From Verrucomicrobiota bacterium (GTDB taxonomy: Bacteria > Chlamydiota > Chlamydiia > Chlamydiales > Rhabdochlamydiaceae), in NCBI GenBank assembly GCA_018240065.1, contig JAFEGH010000006.1:62001-126000 (forward strand): a DNA stretch of 64,000 nt, read 5' to 3'. A program made the position numbers and the translations under genes. Under the pieces are notes generated by a model that saw nothing but the letters and a program-made list of their open reading frames with translations, was not told where the DNA came from and searched no databases. Positions 36,029-46,200 of this stretch are shown piece after piece; the first letter of the stretch is position 1, and every line of letters starts with the position of its first letter.

Positions 36029-36436
36029 ATGAAAAAAGCGGCTTTAGTAATCCTCTCCCTATGTTCTATGACAGCCTGCAGAACCAATCCAGCAGCGCTG
36101 GCGCAGGATAGCAATGCGACCGAATACCAGATTCAGGACAATGAATTTGCAGTGATGATTGTCATGGAAGAGGGGATGAGTGAAGCGGAGGCCAAAAAAA
36201 AGGCACTGCAGCGTGCGGCCGTTATAACTCGGAAGAACAATTACCGCTATTTTGTTGTAGAAAAGGAAGAGAGGGTCGAGGTGCCCAACGCCTCAAATCC
36301 CACCGACGGGAACCCGCCTGCTCCCGAATCGGGCGCCTACCCTGCCTATCGCCTCACTTTTATTTGCTATCAGGACAGACCGTCCGAGGACGCGTTCGAT
36401 TCGTGCACGCTCAGTGATTGCAGGAAGAAACCCTAA
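36029..36436 (+). CDS. Small lipoprotein of unknown function
   Basis: 135 residues. Signal peptide type II with lipobox S-M-T-A-C (Cys near residue 17). Mature part: a conserved-looking domain EYQIQDNEFAVMIVMEEGMS EAEAKKKALQRAA split by a short break, then a Pro-rich linker and a Cys-containing tail. The pattern of an N-terminal acidic strand plus an A-x3-K-x3-RAA helix resembles small periplasmic lipoproteins of the CC0125/CC1285 kind. Its last 4 bp overlap the convergent alcohol dehydrogenase gene. Confidence 0.7.
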   Translation: MKKAALVILSLCSMTACRTNPAALAQDSNATEYQIQDNEFAVMIVMEEGMSEAEAKKKALQRAAVITRKNNYRYFVVEKEERVEVPNASNPTDGNPPAPESGAYPAYRLTFICYQDRPSEDAFDSCTLSDCRKKP

Positions 36437-37437
36437 TTGGTCAATACGAACCGGAAGCGGACATCTCCCTTCTTCAGACGCCCAATGGCCCTGTTGATCT
36501 CTTTCATTGGCATCTGCTCGATTTGGGGTAGGATACCGTGTCTTTGAGAAAATCGGAACATTTCCCTCATTATCCATCGTGGAGCCACCGTGGAACCGGT
36601 GATCTTCTTTTGAGAAGAAGTCAGGAGTCCGGCGGGAACCTTTACCGCCTCAACGGGCTTTCCGATAAAGCAAAGAGTCCCATTCTGTTTTAATAAGGAC
36701 AGAACTTTTACCCAGTCTTGGGCTGATGGGGCTGTCGACAGGATCAAGTCCAGTTTTCCCGTCGTTTTCTCGACATCTCCAGGATTCTCGATACAGATGA
36801 CCTCGTCCGCGCCAAACCCTTCGGCCTCTTTTTGTTTGTTTTTACGGCGGGTAATGGCGACCACGGTGCAGCCGAGCGCTTTGGCGTACTGTAGTCCTAA
36901 GTGTCCCAGCCCGCCGATCCCGATGACGCCGATGGCGTGCCTTCCCTGAATGTGCGAGTGGATCATCGGGGTGAAGACGGCCGCGCCTGCGCAAAGAAGG
37001 GGAGCTGCCAGAGAGGAATCGATTTCTTTAGGGATCGGGAACGCAAATCTGCTGTCAGCGACCATTTTTGTGGCGAATCCACCGAAACGGCCCACGCAGG
37101 TCATTGTCTTTTGCAGGCAGATGTTTTCGTTTCCTTCCAGACAATAATCGCAATTCAGACAGCTCCCGTGCTGCCAGCTGACTCCGACCCGCTCTCCCAC
37201 CTTGAGATGGGATACGGAGCTGCCTGTCTTGACGATATGGCCGACGATCTCATGTCCTGGGACCAAGGGGTAGACCGATTTATTCCAATCATTGTCGATC
37301 AGGTGAATATCAGAGTGGCATAAGCCGCAATGGGTGATCTCGATCAACAGCTCATGAGGCTGCAGGGCAGGCTCCTTATATTCGTAGGGCTGGAGTTCTG
37401 ATTTGGGAGAAAGGGCTGCGAAGCATGAAATTGTCAT
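36433..37437 (-). CDS. Zinc-dependent alcohol dehydrogenase (cinnamyl-alcohol-dehydrogenase-like)
   Basis: About 334 residues. Catalytic zinc site ITHCGLCHSDIHLID and PLVPGHEIVGHIVKTG. Structural zinc cysteines are in SCLNCDYCLEGNENIC. The NADP-binding motif GIGGLGHLGLQYAKALG is near residue 170. Family members reduce aldehydes or oxidise primary alcohols with NADP(H). The ATG at 37437 follows GGGG. An adjacent TTG codon is less likely. The gene stands alone, converging on the lipoprotein gene. Confidence 0.92.
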   Translation of the reverse strand: MTISCFAALSPKSELQPYEYKEPALQPHELLIEITHCGLCHSDIHLIDNDWNKSVYPLVPGHEIVGHIVKTGSSVSHLKVGERVGVSWQHGSCLNCDYCLEGNENICLQKTMTCVGRFGGFATKMVADSRFAFPIPKEIDSSLAAPLLCAGAAVFTPMIHSHIQGRHAIGVIGIGGLGHLGLQYAKALGCTVVAITRRKNKQKEAEGFGADEVICIENPGDVEKTTGKLDLILSTAPSAQDWVKVLSLLKQNGTLCFIGKPVEAVKVPAGLLTSSQKKITGSTVAPRWIMREMFRFSQRHGILPQIEQMPMKEINRAIGRLKKGDVRFRFVLTN

Positions 37438-37601
37438 CAATACCCCAAATGAGTTGAATTCTTTGTCGGGTCGCTTGGAGGGACATCCTCATGTTCCTAA
37501 TTTTTCATTTGAAAATATTTTTTGCAAGAAATGAGTCGAAAGGAATATAGAGCCATGGAAGTGAGTTTTCTGCCATTGCAAATTATATTTCGGGAGTCGT
37601 C

Positions 37602-39068
37602 ATGAGCCAGGACAAACAGCCGCGCGGTCTCTATCTTCTTTTCTTTACCGAGCTGTGGGAGCGTTTTGGCTTCTATACGCTGCAGACGATCATCATCCTG
37701 TATATGACAAAAGCCCTGTTAATGACCGACGATAGCGCCTACCTTCTTTACGGGGCCTTCAGTTCGATGCTCTATCTGACTCCTGTGATTGGAGGGTATG
37801 TGGCGGACAGATATTTGGGATTCCAGCGTTCGATCATCATTGGCGGAGTGCTTCTCACATTAGGGTATTTGCTCACAGCGATTCCCGGGACCAAATTTTT
37901 CTTCCTGGGGTTGAGCGTGATCATCGTGGCCAACGGCCTTTTCAAACCCAATGTTTCCAGCATTCTGGGGGACCTTTACCGTCCCGGAGATGCGCGGCGC
38001 GACGGGGGATTTACACTCTTCTATATGGGGATCAACATCGGTTCGCTGCTGCCTCCGCTGTTCACAGGGTATCTCGTGAGCAAATATGGATGGCATAGTG
38101 GGTTTTTGGTAGCCGCATTCGGTATGGCGATCGGACTTGCCACGTTTATCTTCGGTAAGTCGCGGCTGCGCTCCAGCGGTGCGCTTCCGGCGATGAGCCC
38201 TCTCCATCACCGCTCCGCGTCTGTGACGTTCTATACTCTGTTCTATGTCGCCGTGATCGGCTGCATCGCCGCACTGATGTTCCTGTTTCATTTTCCGGGC
38301 GAGACGGATCTGATACTGGCGATCGCTTCTCTTGCGATCTTGGGCGTCGTGGTTTACTACCTTCTTAAAGAAAAACCCGCCCAGCGGAATAAACTGATCG
38401 CCTGTCTGATCCTGATTTTGATTTCGGTGGGATTTTGGGCCATCTACAACCAGACGTTCACATCGCTGATGTTGTATGCGGACCGCAATATGAACAAAGA
38501 GTTCCTGGGCTTTACGATCGATGCGGAATTCACCCAGTTTTTCAATCCGTTCTTCATTGTCCTTTTCAGCCCTATCTTGAGCCGTTTATGGATCTCCCTG
38601 AATAGGAAGAAGAGCAACCCGTCGACCCCGTCGAAATTTTCTTTCGGGGTGCTGTTCATGGCGCTGGGTTTCTTTTTCCTGGGATTCGGCGGGGTTTACT
38701 TCGGACAGGACGGAGAGACCTCTTCCTATTGGCTGGTCGGAAGCTACTTGCTGCAGACGATCGGAGAACTGCTTCTGTCGCCGATTGGTCTGGCGATGAT
38801 CACGACATTGAGCCCCAAGCACCTCGTCGGGATGATGATGGGGGTCTGGTTCCTGACACAGGCGGCGGCGTTTGCAATTGGCGGAGGGCTGGCGACGTTG
38901 GCATCGGTTCCAGCAAAAACGACGGCCGTCAATGCTCTTGCAATTTACGACAAAGCATTCTTTATTTACGGCTCTCTATCGCTTGCTCTTGCGATCTTAA
39001 GCTTTATCCTGGTTCCTTATCTGAAAAAGCTGATCCATGGCCCCGATGTGGTAAAAACGCCCAAATAG
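37602..39068 (+). CDS. POT/PTR-family proton-dependent oligopeptide transporter
   Basis: 488 residues, about 14 hydrophobic segments, inner membrane. The opening LLFFTELWERFGFYTLQTII carries the E-x-x-E-R-F-type motif of POT proteins that couples H+ to peptide uptake. Next come GGYVADRYLGFQRSII and FTLFYMGINIGSLLPP, the PTR2 signature regions, and GELLLSPIGLAMITTLSP late in the protein. It should import di- and tripeptides, a major nutrient source for intracellular Chlamydiae. GGGAG precedes the ATG. Followed by a half palindrome and a terminator hairpin. Confidence 0.92.
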   Translation: MSQDKQPRGLYLLFFTELWERFGFYTLQTIIILYMTKALLMTDDSAYLLYGAFSSMLYLTPVIGGYVADRYLGFQRSIIIGGVLLTLGYLLTAIPGTKFFFLGLSVIIVANGLFKPNVSSILGDLYRPGDARRDGGFTLFYMGINIGSLLPPLFTGYLVSKYGWHSGFLVAAFGMAIGLATFIFGKSRLRSSGALPAMSPLHHRSASVTFYTLFYVAVIGCIAALMFLFHFPGETDLILAIASLAILGVVVYYLLKEKPAQRNKLIACLILILISVGFWAIYNQTFTSLMLYADRNMNKEFLGFTIDAEFTQFFNPFFIVLFSPILSRLWISLNRKKSNPSTPSKFSFGVLFMALGFFFLGFGGVYFGQDGETSSYWLVGSYLLQTIGELLLSPIGLAMITTLSPKHLVGMMMGVWFLTQAAAFAIGGGLATLASVPAKTTAVNALAIYDKAFFIYGSLSLALAILSFILVPYLKKLIHGPDVVKTPK

Positions 39069-39090
39069 AATAGATCATGGGTAGGTAGAC

Positions 39091-39116
39091 AGGTTTTGAA
39101 GTTGTTTGGGTGTGAA
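39091..39116 (+). repeat. Half palindromic element
   Basis: CAGGTTTTGAAGTTGTTTGG and the following GTGTGAA correspond to the right arm and tail of the dispersed palindrome; the left arm is missing. Confidence 0.6.
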
Positions 39117-39150
39117 TTTGATACGTTCCCTAGAAACAGTTAAATAGGAA

Positions 39151-39185
39151 AGGCCTGTGTTCGGCAAGGAACATAGGCCTCTTTT
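39151..39185 (+). terminator. Intrinsic terminator after the POT transporter
   Basis: AGGCCTGTGTTC (39151-39162) pairs with GAACATAGGCCT (39169-39180) apart from one G-T position, followed by CTTTT. It lies between convergent genes and may serve both. Confidence 0.8.
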
Positions 39186-39202
39186 GTGGAGACTTGGAAG
39201 TT

Positions 39203-40009
39203 TTATGCGCCGATGGCGCTCTCGTCGACCTCCTGAGGGACTGCATTAAAAAAGCCCTTGAAAGGAGCGAGGTACTGTTGCACTGGACTTGGAGTGTTCA
39301 TAAACTCCTGCATCATGTTCTTGAGGTTTTCCTTGATGAAGACCTGCTTGAGCATTTCGCCTAGGACCGAATTGAGGACTTGGTCCATCGGGAGTCCTCC
39401 TTCGCTGCTGATCTCGTTCAGTTCCATCCGAGGAATGCGCGGGAGCTTTTTTACTTTGCCATCTGTTTTGTAGACGACATCGACGTCAATGTTGGTCAGG
39501 ACGATGCGATGAATCAGGACAGAGCGGGCAGATCCTGTGGGAGCAGGTTGCTGCATCTCTTTATTTTTCTTTTTGCTTTTGCCGTTTCCGGAGGGAGCAG
39601 AACTTCCCCCTGTGGTCTTTTTCAAGTTGCCCATGATTGTCGTCCAATTGCCGTTTGTCCCGGAAGGGGAGTCGAACTCAAGTCCGAGGTAGACGTCCTG
39701 AAGATCGATCTCATCGATGACGATATGGTTGCTGAGGTAATTGGTAAAAGGGGCAAGGACATCGATCTCATTGCAGGCAAATGCCTTTGAGAGGATCGAA
39801 TGAGGCGGATTTCCGATTTGAATTTTCTTCACATCGATCTTCCCCCAGCCGATTCCAAAACTGTCGATCTCGACGGCGACCTTCAATTTCTTGGAGAGAT
39901 TGCTGGCAGCGATGTCAGGGATTCGTGACCAGAAGATGAACCCGATGACGACGGCCGCCAAAATCACGACGACGACAAGCCCTGCAAGAGTAGATAGGAA
40001 AGTCTTCAT
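39203..40009 (-). CDS. Membrane-anchored AsmA-like protein of unknown function
   Basis: About 268 residues from the ATG at 40009, preceded by AAGG. A single N-terminal TM (TFLSTLAGLVVVVILAAVVI) leads to a periplasmic part: IPDIAASNLSKKLKVAVEID, then KIDVKKIQIGNPPHSI, the pattern of AsmA/DUF748-type envelope proteins that take part in lipid movement between membranes. A Lys/Ser-rich linker follows at about 145-165, and helices at the end (LGEMLKQVFIKENLKNMMQE). Family by resemblance only. It lies downstream of the groES-groEL operon in the same direction, separated by the groEL terminator. Confidence 0.7.
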   Translation of the reverse strand: MKTFLSTLAGLVVVVILAAVVIGFIFWSRIPDIAASNLSKKLKVAVEIDSFGIGWGKIDVKKIQIGNPPHSILSKAFACNEIDVLAPFTNYLSNHIVIDEIDLQDVYLGLEFDSPSGTNGNWTTIMGNLKKTTGGSSAPSGNGKSKKKNKEMQQPAPTGSARSVLIHRIVLTNIDVDVVYKTDGKVKKLPRIPRMELNEISSEGGLPMDQVLNSVLGEMLKQVFIKENLKNMMQEFMNTPSPVQQYLAPFKGFFNAVPQEVDESAIGA

Positions 40010-40149
40010 GCGCACCTTATATTTCTAGAATGAGTTGCAAAACTATAGTTGGGGCCAAATTAGCTCTTTTGACCTCTAAAGCAGGTTTTGCAATTCCCTC
40101 TCAATTAATTCTGAAAATATTCAAAAAATTACTTTGAATCAAGAAAAGA

Positions 40150-40176
40150 AAAAAAGGCGCCCAAAATGAGCGCCCT
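40150..40176 (-). terminator. Intrinsic terminator of groES-groEL
   Basis: On the minus strand GGCGC and GCGCC form a stem around a 9-nt loop, followed by TTTTTTTC. It sits about 30 bp after the groEL stop codon. Confidence 0.85.
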
Positions 40177-40206
40177 TCGGAATTGTTCCATTCCCGTAAG
40201 GGAGTT

Positions 40207-41835
<1,629 letters not shown>

Positions 41836-41849
41836 TTACTCCTTAGGCT

Positions 41850-42161
41850 TTAGGTTATGATTGCAATGATGTCGTCGGCGCGGAGGATGACGAATTCTTC
41901 GTCTTCGATTGTCACTTCCTGGCCGGAATATTTGTCCATGAGGATGGTATCGCCCACTTGAACGGGGATGGGGATCTGCTTGCCGTCGGCAGTAGTAGAG
42001 CCGGAGCCGATCGCGATCACTTTCGCTGTTTCCTGTTTTTTCTTCGCCGTGTCCGGAAGGATGATGCCGCCTTTCAAGGTCTCTTCCTGGAGGGCGCGCT
42101 GGACGAGGACTCGATTGCCAAGAGGCTTGAGTGTCAATTTCTTAGTGGTTTGCTGTGCCAT
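41850..42161 (-). CDS. groES: 10-kDa co-chaperonin GroES
   Basis: 103 residues from the ATG at 42161 (GGAG upstream); longer in-frame starts exist but the family begins at LTLKPLGNRVLVQ. The mobile loop is EETLKGGIILPDTAKKK and the C-terminal strand EFVILRADDIIAII. It caps GroEL, with which it forms an operon. A good sigma-70-like promoter lies upstream, and I saw no CIRCE inverted repeat, so HrcA control is not evident here. Confidence 0.97.
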   Translation of the reverse strand: MAQQTTKKLTLKPLGNRVLVQRALQEETLKGGIILPDTAKKKQETAKVIAIGSGSTTADGKQIPIPVQVGDTILMDKYSGQEVTIEDEEFVILRADDIIAIIT

Positions 42162-42303
42162 CTTTTTCATCTCCATGTTTGTTGACCATATAAGGACCAT
42201 GCCGGCAGTTTTTTGCCCCATCGTCCTCACGTCTCTTTTTAGTTGAAGGTTGGGGAGAGTGTACTCCTAATCCCAATCCTTTTGAATACAAATTCTGTCT
42301 TTG

Positions 42304-42332
42304 ATTGTAAGGAAGTGGAATTTTTTTGACAA
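42304..42332 (-). promoter_or_regulatory. Probable sigma-70 promoter of groES-groEL
   Basis: On the minus strand TTGTCA (42327-42332) and TACAAT (42304-42309) are separated by exactly 17 bp, about 140 bp upstream of groES. Close to the chlamydial sigma-66/sigma-70 consensus. Confidence 0.65.
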
Positions 42333-42465
42333 CGAAATTAGCAAATTGTGCATTCGATTGCTAAATGACTGTAAAAGATATTTTTATTTAATGATTTACG
42401 CTGAATTTACGATCCTTTGACTTGTGAGGGGCAAAAATGCATAATCCAGTTTTTTAATAAGTTGG

Positions 42466-42619
42466 CCCTGAATTGTTGCTATCAAGCAGATTGAGTGGGT
42501 GATTTTGGCCAGAAGCTTTTTTAGACAGCGCACTTGCTTGATTTAAAGTATGCGTGTTTAAAGGAAAAGTTTTGCCGCCATCACTCGAGCTGAAGAGGCG
42601 TGATAGCAACAATTCAGGG
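42466..42619. repeat. 19-bp perfect inverted repeat spanning the pepF leader
   Basis: CCCTGAATTGTTGCTATCA (42466-42484) is repeated as its exact reverse complement at 42601-42619, 116 bp apart. A nested pair ATCAAGCA / TGCTTGAT is at 42481-42488 and about 42534-42541. The right arm ends 21 nt before the pepF ATG. Confidence 0.85.
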
Positions 42620-42640
42620 AGGACAAATCAGGAGACACCC

Positions 42641-44479
42641 ATGACGATAGCGCAGACTTCGATGCCCTTAGAGAAGACACAAGAACGCAACGCAATCGCC
42701 AAACAGTACCACTGGAATGTGGAAGCATTATATCCTTCCTGGGACGCTTGGAAACAGGATCTGGACAAGTGGGGACGGGAGGAGAGCGATCCTCACTGGC
42801 CCGAACTTGCTCCTTTCCGTCAGACTTGGAAACAGAGTCCGGAGAAACTCAAGGAATTGATCGAGCTGTGCTGCGAAATCGACCGCCGCCTTTCCAACCT
42901 CTATACTTACGCCCACCTGCGCCATGACGAGGATGTCGCTGAAGAAACTGCGAAAAAAGCCCATTCACGCATCGTGACCCTCCTTTATGCATTCCGCCAG
43001 GAGACGGCCTGGATCGAACCTGAGATGCTCCAGCTTCCAGAAGAGCAACTCGATGCAATTCTTAAATCTCCTGTTCTTAATGAATACGCGTTCTATCTTG
43101 AAAAAATAGTGCGCTTGAAAAAACACACTCTGCCAGCTCCTGAAGAAGAGCTGCTCGCGATGGCTGGAAAAGCGCTAGAGACAGCATCCCAGGCTTTCAG
43201 CGCATTCAATAACGCCGATCTTAAATTCCCTCCGGTTGTCGACGGCCAGGGAAATACCAAAGAGCTGACGCATGGAAAATATCTGCTCTATCTGCGCGAC
43301 AAGGACCGTACCCTGCGCGAAGGGGCATTCAAAAATTTGCACCGCACTTTTTTCGGTTACGAAAATACGCTTTGCGAGCTTTTAAACGGGCAGATCCATC
43401 GTCATCTTCTGGAGATGCGCGCGCGCAAATACAATTCCTGTGTTGAGGCAGCCCTCTTTCCCAATCAGATCGATGTCGCAGTCTACACAGCGCTGATCCA
43501 GGCAGTCCGCAAGCACCTTCCTGCGCTCCATCGCTATATGCATCTGCGCAAAGAAGCGATGGGACTGGACAAATTGCACCTGTTCGATCTGCATGTGCCT
43601 CTTGTCAGGCAGGTCGAAATGGGCATGTCCTATGAAGACGCCACAAAAGTGATCATCGAGTCTGTCTCTGTATTGGGAGAGGATTACCAGCGCGCCCTCA
43701 ATCAGGGGCTTACCCAGGACCGCTGGGTCGACCGGTATGAGAATGCCCGGAAGCGCTCCGGCGCCTATTCCAGCGGATGCTATGACAGCATGCCTTATAT
43801 TTTGATGAACTATCATGGAACCTTCAATGACGTGATGACCCTGACGCATGAGGCTGGCCACAGCATGCATTCGCTGCTCAGCCGCCGCAACCAGCCATAT
43901 CATTACTCTCAGTATTCGATCTTTGTCGCAGAGGTCGCATCGACGTTCCACGAAGAGTTATTGCTCCGCCATCTTCTTTCCCAGGCCAAGAGCAAAGAGC
44001 AGAAGGCATTCCTGATCAATCAGAAGCTCGATGACATGCGCGCAACCCTGCTGCGTCAGACGATGTTTGCTGAATTCGAGCTGAAATTGCACAGTTGGGC
44101 AGAGCAGGGTATCCCGATGACCCCGGCGCTTGTCAAAACGGAATACCGCAAACTGAACGAAGAGTATTTTGGACCCGACGTCTATGTCGACGACGAAGCT
44201 GATATCGAATGGGCACGCATTCCTCATTTCTATTACAATTTCTACGTTTATCAATATGCGACAGGGATCAGCGCCGCTCACGCATTGGTCGATAAAGTCT
44301 TGAACGGGGGCGAAAAGGCTCGCGATGCATATCTTGCGTTCCTTTCCTCGGGCTCAAGCAAATATCCGATTGATGTGCTTAAGCTGGCCGGCGTCGATAT
44401 GCGCACGCCGGAACCTGTCGAAGCGGCGATGCGTCATTTTAACGAGCTTGTGACAGAGCTTGGAGAGCTGTTGCGATAA
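42641..44479 (+). CDS. pepF: Oligoendopeptidase F (M3B metallopeptidase)
   Basis: About 612 residues from the ATG at 42641 (GGAG 6 nt upstream). The M3 zinc motif H-E-x-x-H occurs in LTHEAGHSMHSLLS, with the third ligand Glu in FVAEVASTFHEELLLRH. YPSWDAWKQDL at the start and YQYATGISAAHALVDKVL near the end are typical of PepF. It trims short peptides in the cytoplasm, fitting with a nearby peptide importer. The leader contains a long-range 19-bp inverted repeat. In C. trachomatis pepF is also beside groES-groEL; here the operons are divergent. Confidence 0.95.
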   Translation: MTIAQTSMPLEKTQERNAIAKQYHWNVEALYPSWDAWKQDLDKWGREESDPHWPELAPFRQTWKQSPEKLKELIELCCEIDRRLSNLYTYAHLRHDEDVAEETAKKAHSRIVTLLYAFRQETAWIEPEMLQLPEEQLDAILKSPVLNEYAFYLEKIVRLKKHTLPAPEEELLAMAGKALETASQAFSAFNNADLKFPPVVDGQGNTKELTHGKYLLYLRDKDRTLREGAFKNLHRTFFGYENTLCELLNGQIHRHLLEMRARKYNSCVEAALFPNQIDVAVYTALIQAVRKHLPALHRYMHLRKEAMGLDKLHLFDLHVPLVRQVEMGMSYEDATKVIIESVSVLGEDYQRALNQGLTQDRWVDRYENARKRSGAYSSGCYDSMPYILMNYHGTFNDVMTLTHEAGHSMHSLLSRRNQPYHYSQYSIFVAEVASTFHEELLLRHLLSQAKSKEQKAFLINQKLDDMRATLLRQTMFAEFELKLHSWAEQGIPMTPALVKTEYRKLNEEYFGPDVYVDDEADIEWARIPHFYYNFYVYQYATGISAAHALVDKVLNGGEKARDAYLAFLSSGSSKYPIDVLKLAGVDMRTPEPVEAAMRHFNELVTELGELLR

Positions 44480-44579
44480 CGCGTAGTTTTTAAAGGTTTT
44501 GTAAAAAAATGTGTTGCTCAAAATTGCGGAGAGCAGTATTTCCTTTTGAAGATATTTTTTTAGGAAGTCTATTGCTATG

Positions 44580-44739
44580 AACCTATCCGGAAATTCGAAA
44601 TGCATGTTTTTTGAGTTTTTTCCCACATATTTTAGAGCCGCTTCTTTGCCTACTTTATTAAGTACGCCCTGCGAAGCGGCTCTAAAATCTGTGAAAAAAT
44701 CCTTCAAAAATCAGATTTTTCGAATTTCTGGATAGGTTC
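44580..44739. repeat. 160-bp near-palindrome ending just before the HPr gene
   Basis: Left arm 44580-44644 and right arm 44673-44739 are reverse complements at roughly 80-85% of positions, with perfect blocks GAACCTATCC (one change later), AAATTCGAAA and TTTTAGAGCCGCTTC. The 28-nt spacer itself contains TACTTTATTAAGTA. The outer end lies 8 nt before the HPr start codon. Confidence 0.85.
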
Positions 44740-44747
44740 GTGGGACA

Positions 44748-45026
44748 ATGAGCAAGAAATATAAAGATTCATTCATCGTGGTCAATGAGAAGGGGCTGCA
44801 CACGCGCCCTTCGACGGAGCTGGTCAAATGCGCGACGACATTCAAGTCGCAGGTGATGCTGACCTATCAAGACTACACTGTCAATGCCAAATCGCTTCTT
44901 GGCATTTTAATGCTCGCCGCATCCCGCGGATCAAAGATTCTCGTTCATGCAGAAGGGGAGGATGCCGAGCTTGCCGTCAAGTCGATCCTTAACCTTGCCC
45001 GCAACAAATTTAACATTAAATATTAA
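44748..45026 (+). CDS. ptsH: HPr-family phosphocarrier protein
   Basis: 92 residues. Phospho-accepting His18 in NEKGLHTRPSTELVK; the regulatory-site-like Ser49 in NAKSLLGILMLAASRG. In bacteria HPr relays phosphate from PEP and enzyme I to sugar permeases or acts in regulation; no enzyme I or EII gene is in this window, so the role may be regulatory. The start codon is preceded by TGGGA at the edge of the long near-palindrome, which could fold over the ribosome site. It converges on the bifunctional nuclease gene 14 bp away. Confidence 0.93.
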   Translation: MSKKYKDSFIVVNEKGLHTRPSTELVKCATTFKSQVMLTYQDYTVNAKSLLGILMLAASRGSKILVHAEGEDAELAVKSILNLARNKFNIKY

Positions 45027-45040
45027 GAGGCTCCAGCCGG

Positions 45041-45454
45041 TCACTCCTCAACGGCGACGGCCTTTTCCAGGATCTCTTTGCGACAGAAGACGGGGATGTT
45101 GTTGAGCAGGGCGAGAGTGATGCAGTCGCTGGGCCGCGCGTCGATCTCCAGAATCGTCTTCTGCTCTCCGATCTGCTGCTCCAGGTAGAGCCTGGCAAAA
45201 TAGATCGTGTCCTCGATGTCTGTAATGACAATCTGAAGCGGTTTGATGTCGAGTCCTTTAAAAATCGCGTTAATCAAATCGTGTGTATAAGGACGCGGCT
45301 TGTGCTCTTCAGTAAGATAGGTCTGGATATTGCGGCCGACCGATGGATCTGTGTAGATAGCGAATCGTTTTTGCTCGGTCCCCAGAATGATGACGGTATA
45401 GGAGCGGGATTGCATGATTTTATTGAAAGTGATCGGGACCAGTTCGGTTGCCAT
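45041..45454 (-). CDS. Bifunctional nuclease family (DUF151) protein
   Basis: 137 residues. The DUF151 core is visible: GRNIQTYL, then PRPYTHDLINAIFKGL, IVITDIEDTIYFARLYLE and EIDARPSDCITLALLNN with the family's R-P-S-D/A-L signature. Plant homologues have nuclease activity; bacterial functions are largely unknown. AGGAG precedes the ATG, and the gene begins 10 bp after rpiA, so the two are cotranscribed. Confidence 0.9.
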   Translation of the reverse strand: MATELVPITFNKIMQSRSYTVIILGTEQKRFAIYTDPSVGRNIQTYLTEEHKPRPYTHDLINAIFKGLDIKPLQIVITDIEDTIYFARLYLEQQIGEQKTILEIDARPSDCITLALLNNIPVFCRKEILEKAVAVEE

Positions 45455-45464
45455 CTGTCAGCTC

Positions 45465-46145
45465 CTAAGGTTTTACGACCACTTGTCCATCGTCAAAACC
45501 GATGACGATTCTTCCTGCGAGATGAAAGAAAAAGCCCGTGTCGACGACGCCAGGTATATGGATCAGCGTCTCATGGTCTTTTTCTGGGTTTTCTCTCAGT
45601 TTGTCAAAATGGATGTCCAGGATCAGGTTGCCGTTATCAGTCACATATAAACTACCGTCCGATTTTTTGCGAAATTCGCCGCGGTAGCCTGCTTTGGCGA
45701 TGTGGTGCAGGGTAGCGGTTTTTGCGAAAGGGATCACTTCGACGGGCAATTTGCATTTGCCAAGGGAGGAGACCAGTTTCTTTTCATCGACGATTACGAC
45801 CATCTCGCGGCTCATCGTCGCAACGATCTTTTCTCTGACGAATGCGCCGCCGCCGCCTTTGATCATCCTTTTCTGCGCATCGATCTCGTCCGCTCCATCG
45901 ACAGTAAGATCAAGAAAAGTCACTTGTTCGAGGTCGAGCATGGGGATTTTTCCCTCTTTGGCCAAACGGTAGCTCTGTTCCGAACTGGCGACGGCCTGGA
46001 TTTTAAGGCCCTCGCTGCATTTTTGAATGAGGCGCTGGATAAAATAGAAGGCCGTCGTGCCTGTCCCTATTCCGACAAGCATGCCTTGCTCGACAAACTC
46101 CGCCGCTTTGTAGCCGACAGCTTTTTTGATTGCTTCAGTAGACAT
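45465..46145 (-). CDS. rpiA: Ribose-5-phosphate isomerase A
   Basis: 226 residues. VGIGTGTTAFYFIQ near residue 27, DLTVDGADEIDAQKRMIKGG (catalytic Asp/Lys region) and GGGAFVREKIVA are diagnostic of RpiA. It interconverts ribose-5-P and ribulose-5-P in the pentose phosphate pathway. First gene of an operon with the DUF151 protein; divergent from the Nif3 gene across 55 bp. Confidence 0.95.
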   Translation of the reverse strand: MSTEAIKKAVGYKAAEFVEQGMLVGIGTGTTAFYFIQRLIQKCSEGLKIQAVASSEQSYRLAKEGKIPMLDLEQVTFLDLTVDGADEIDAQKRMIKGGGGAFVREKIVATMSREMVVIVDEKKLVSSLGKCKLPVEVIPFAKTATLHHIAKAGYRGEFRKKSDGSLYVTDNGNLILDIHFDKLRENPEKDHETLIHIPGVVDTGFFFHLAGRIVIGFDDGQVVVKP

Positions 46146-46200
46146 AAGAATCGAAAGGATGTAGTATTGTCTTCATTCTAATTTGGATCTTTGAAAAACG

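Noticed and set aside
42242-42303. CIRCE heat-shock operator upstream of groES
   Set aside because: I looked for TTAGCACTC-N9-GAGTGCTAA and found only a partial GAGAGTGTACTCC stretch that does not fit.
44354-44707. 117-codon minus-strand frame across the pepF end and the near-palindrome
   Set aside because: It spans the pepF 3' end and a repeat; its translation is low-complexity and no start signal is seen.
44580-44739. CRISPR or direct-repeat array
   Set aside because: The structure is a single inverted repeat; no regularly spaced direct repeats were seen here or elsewhere in the window.
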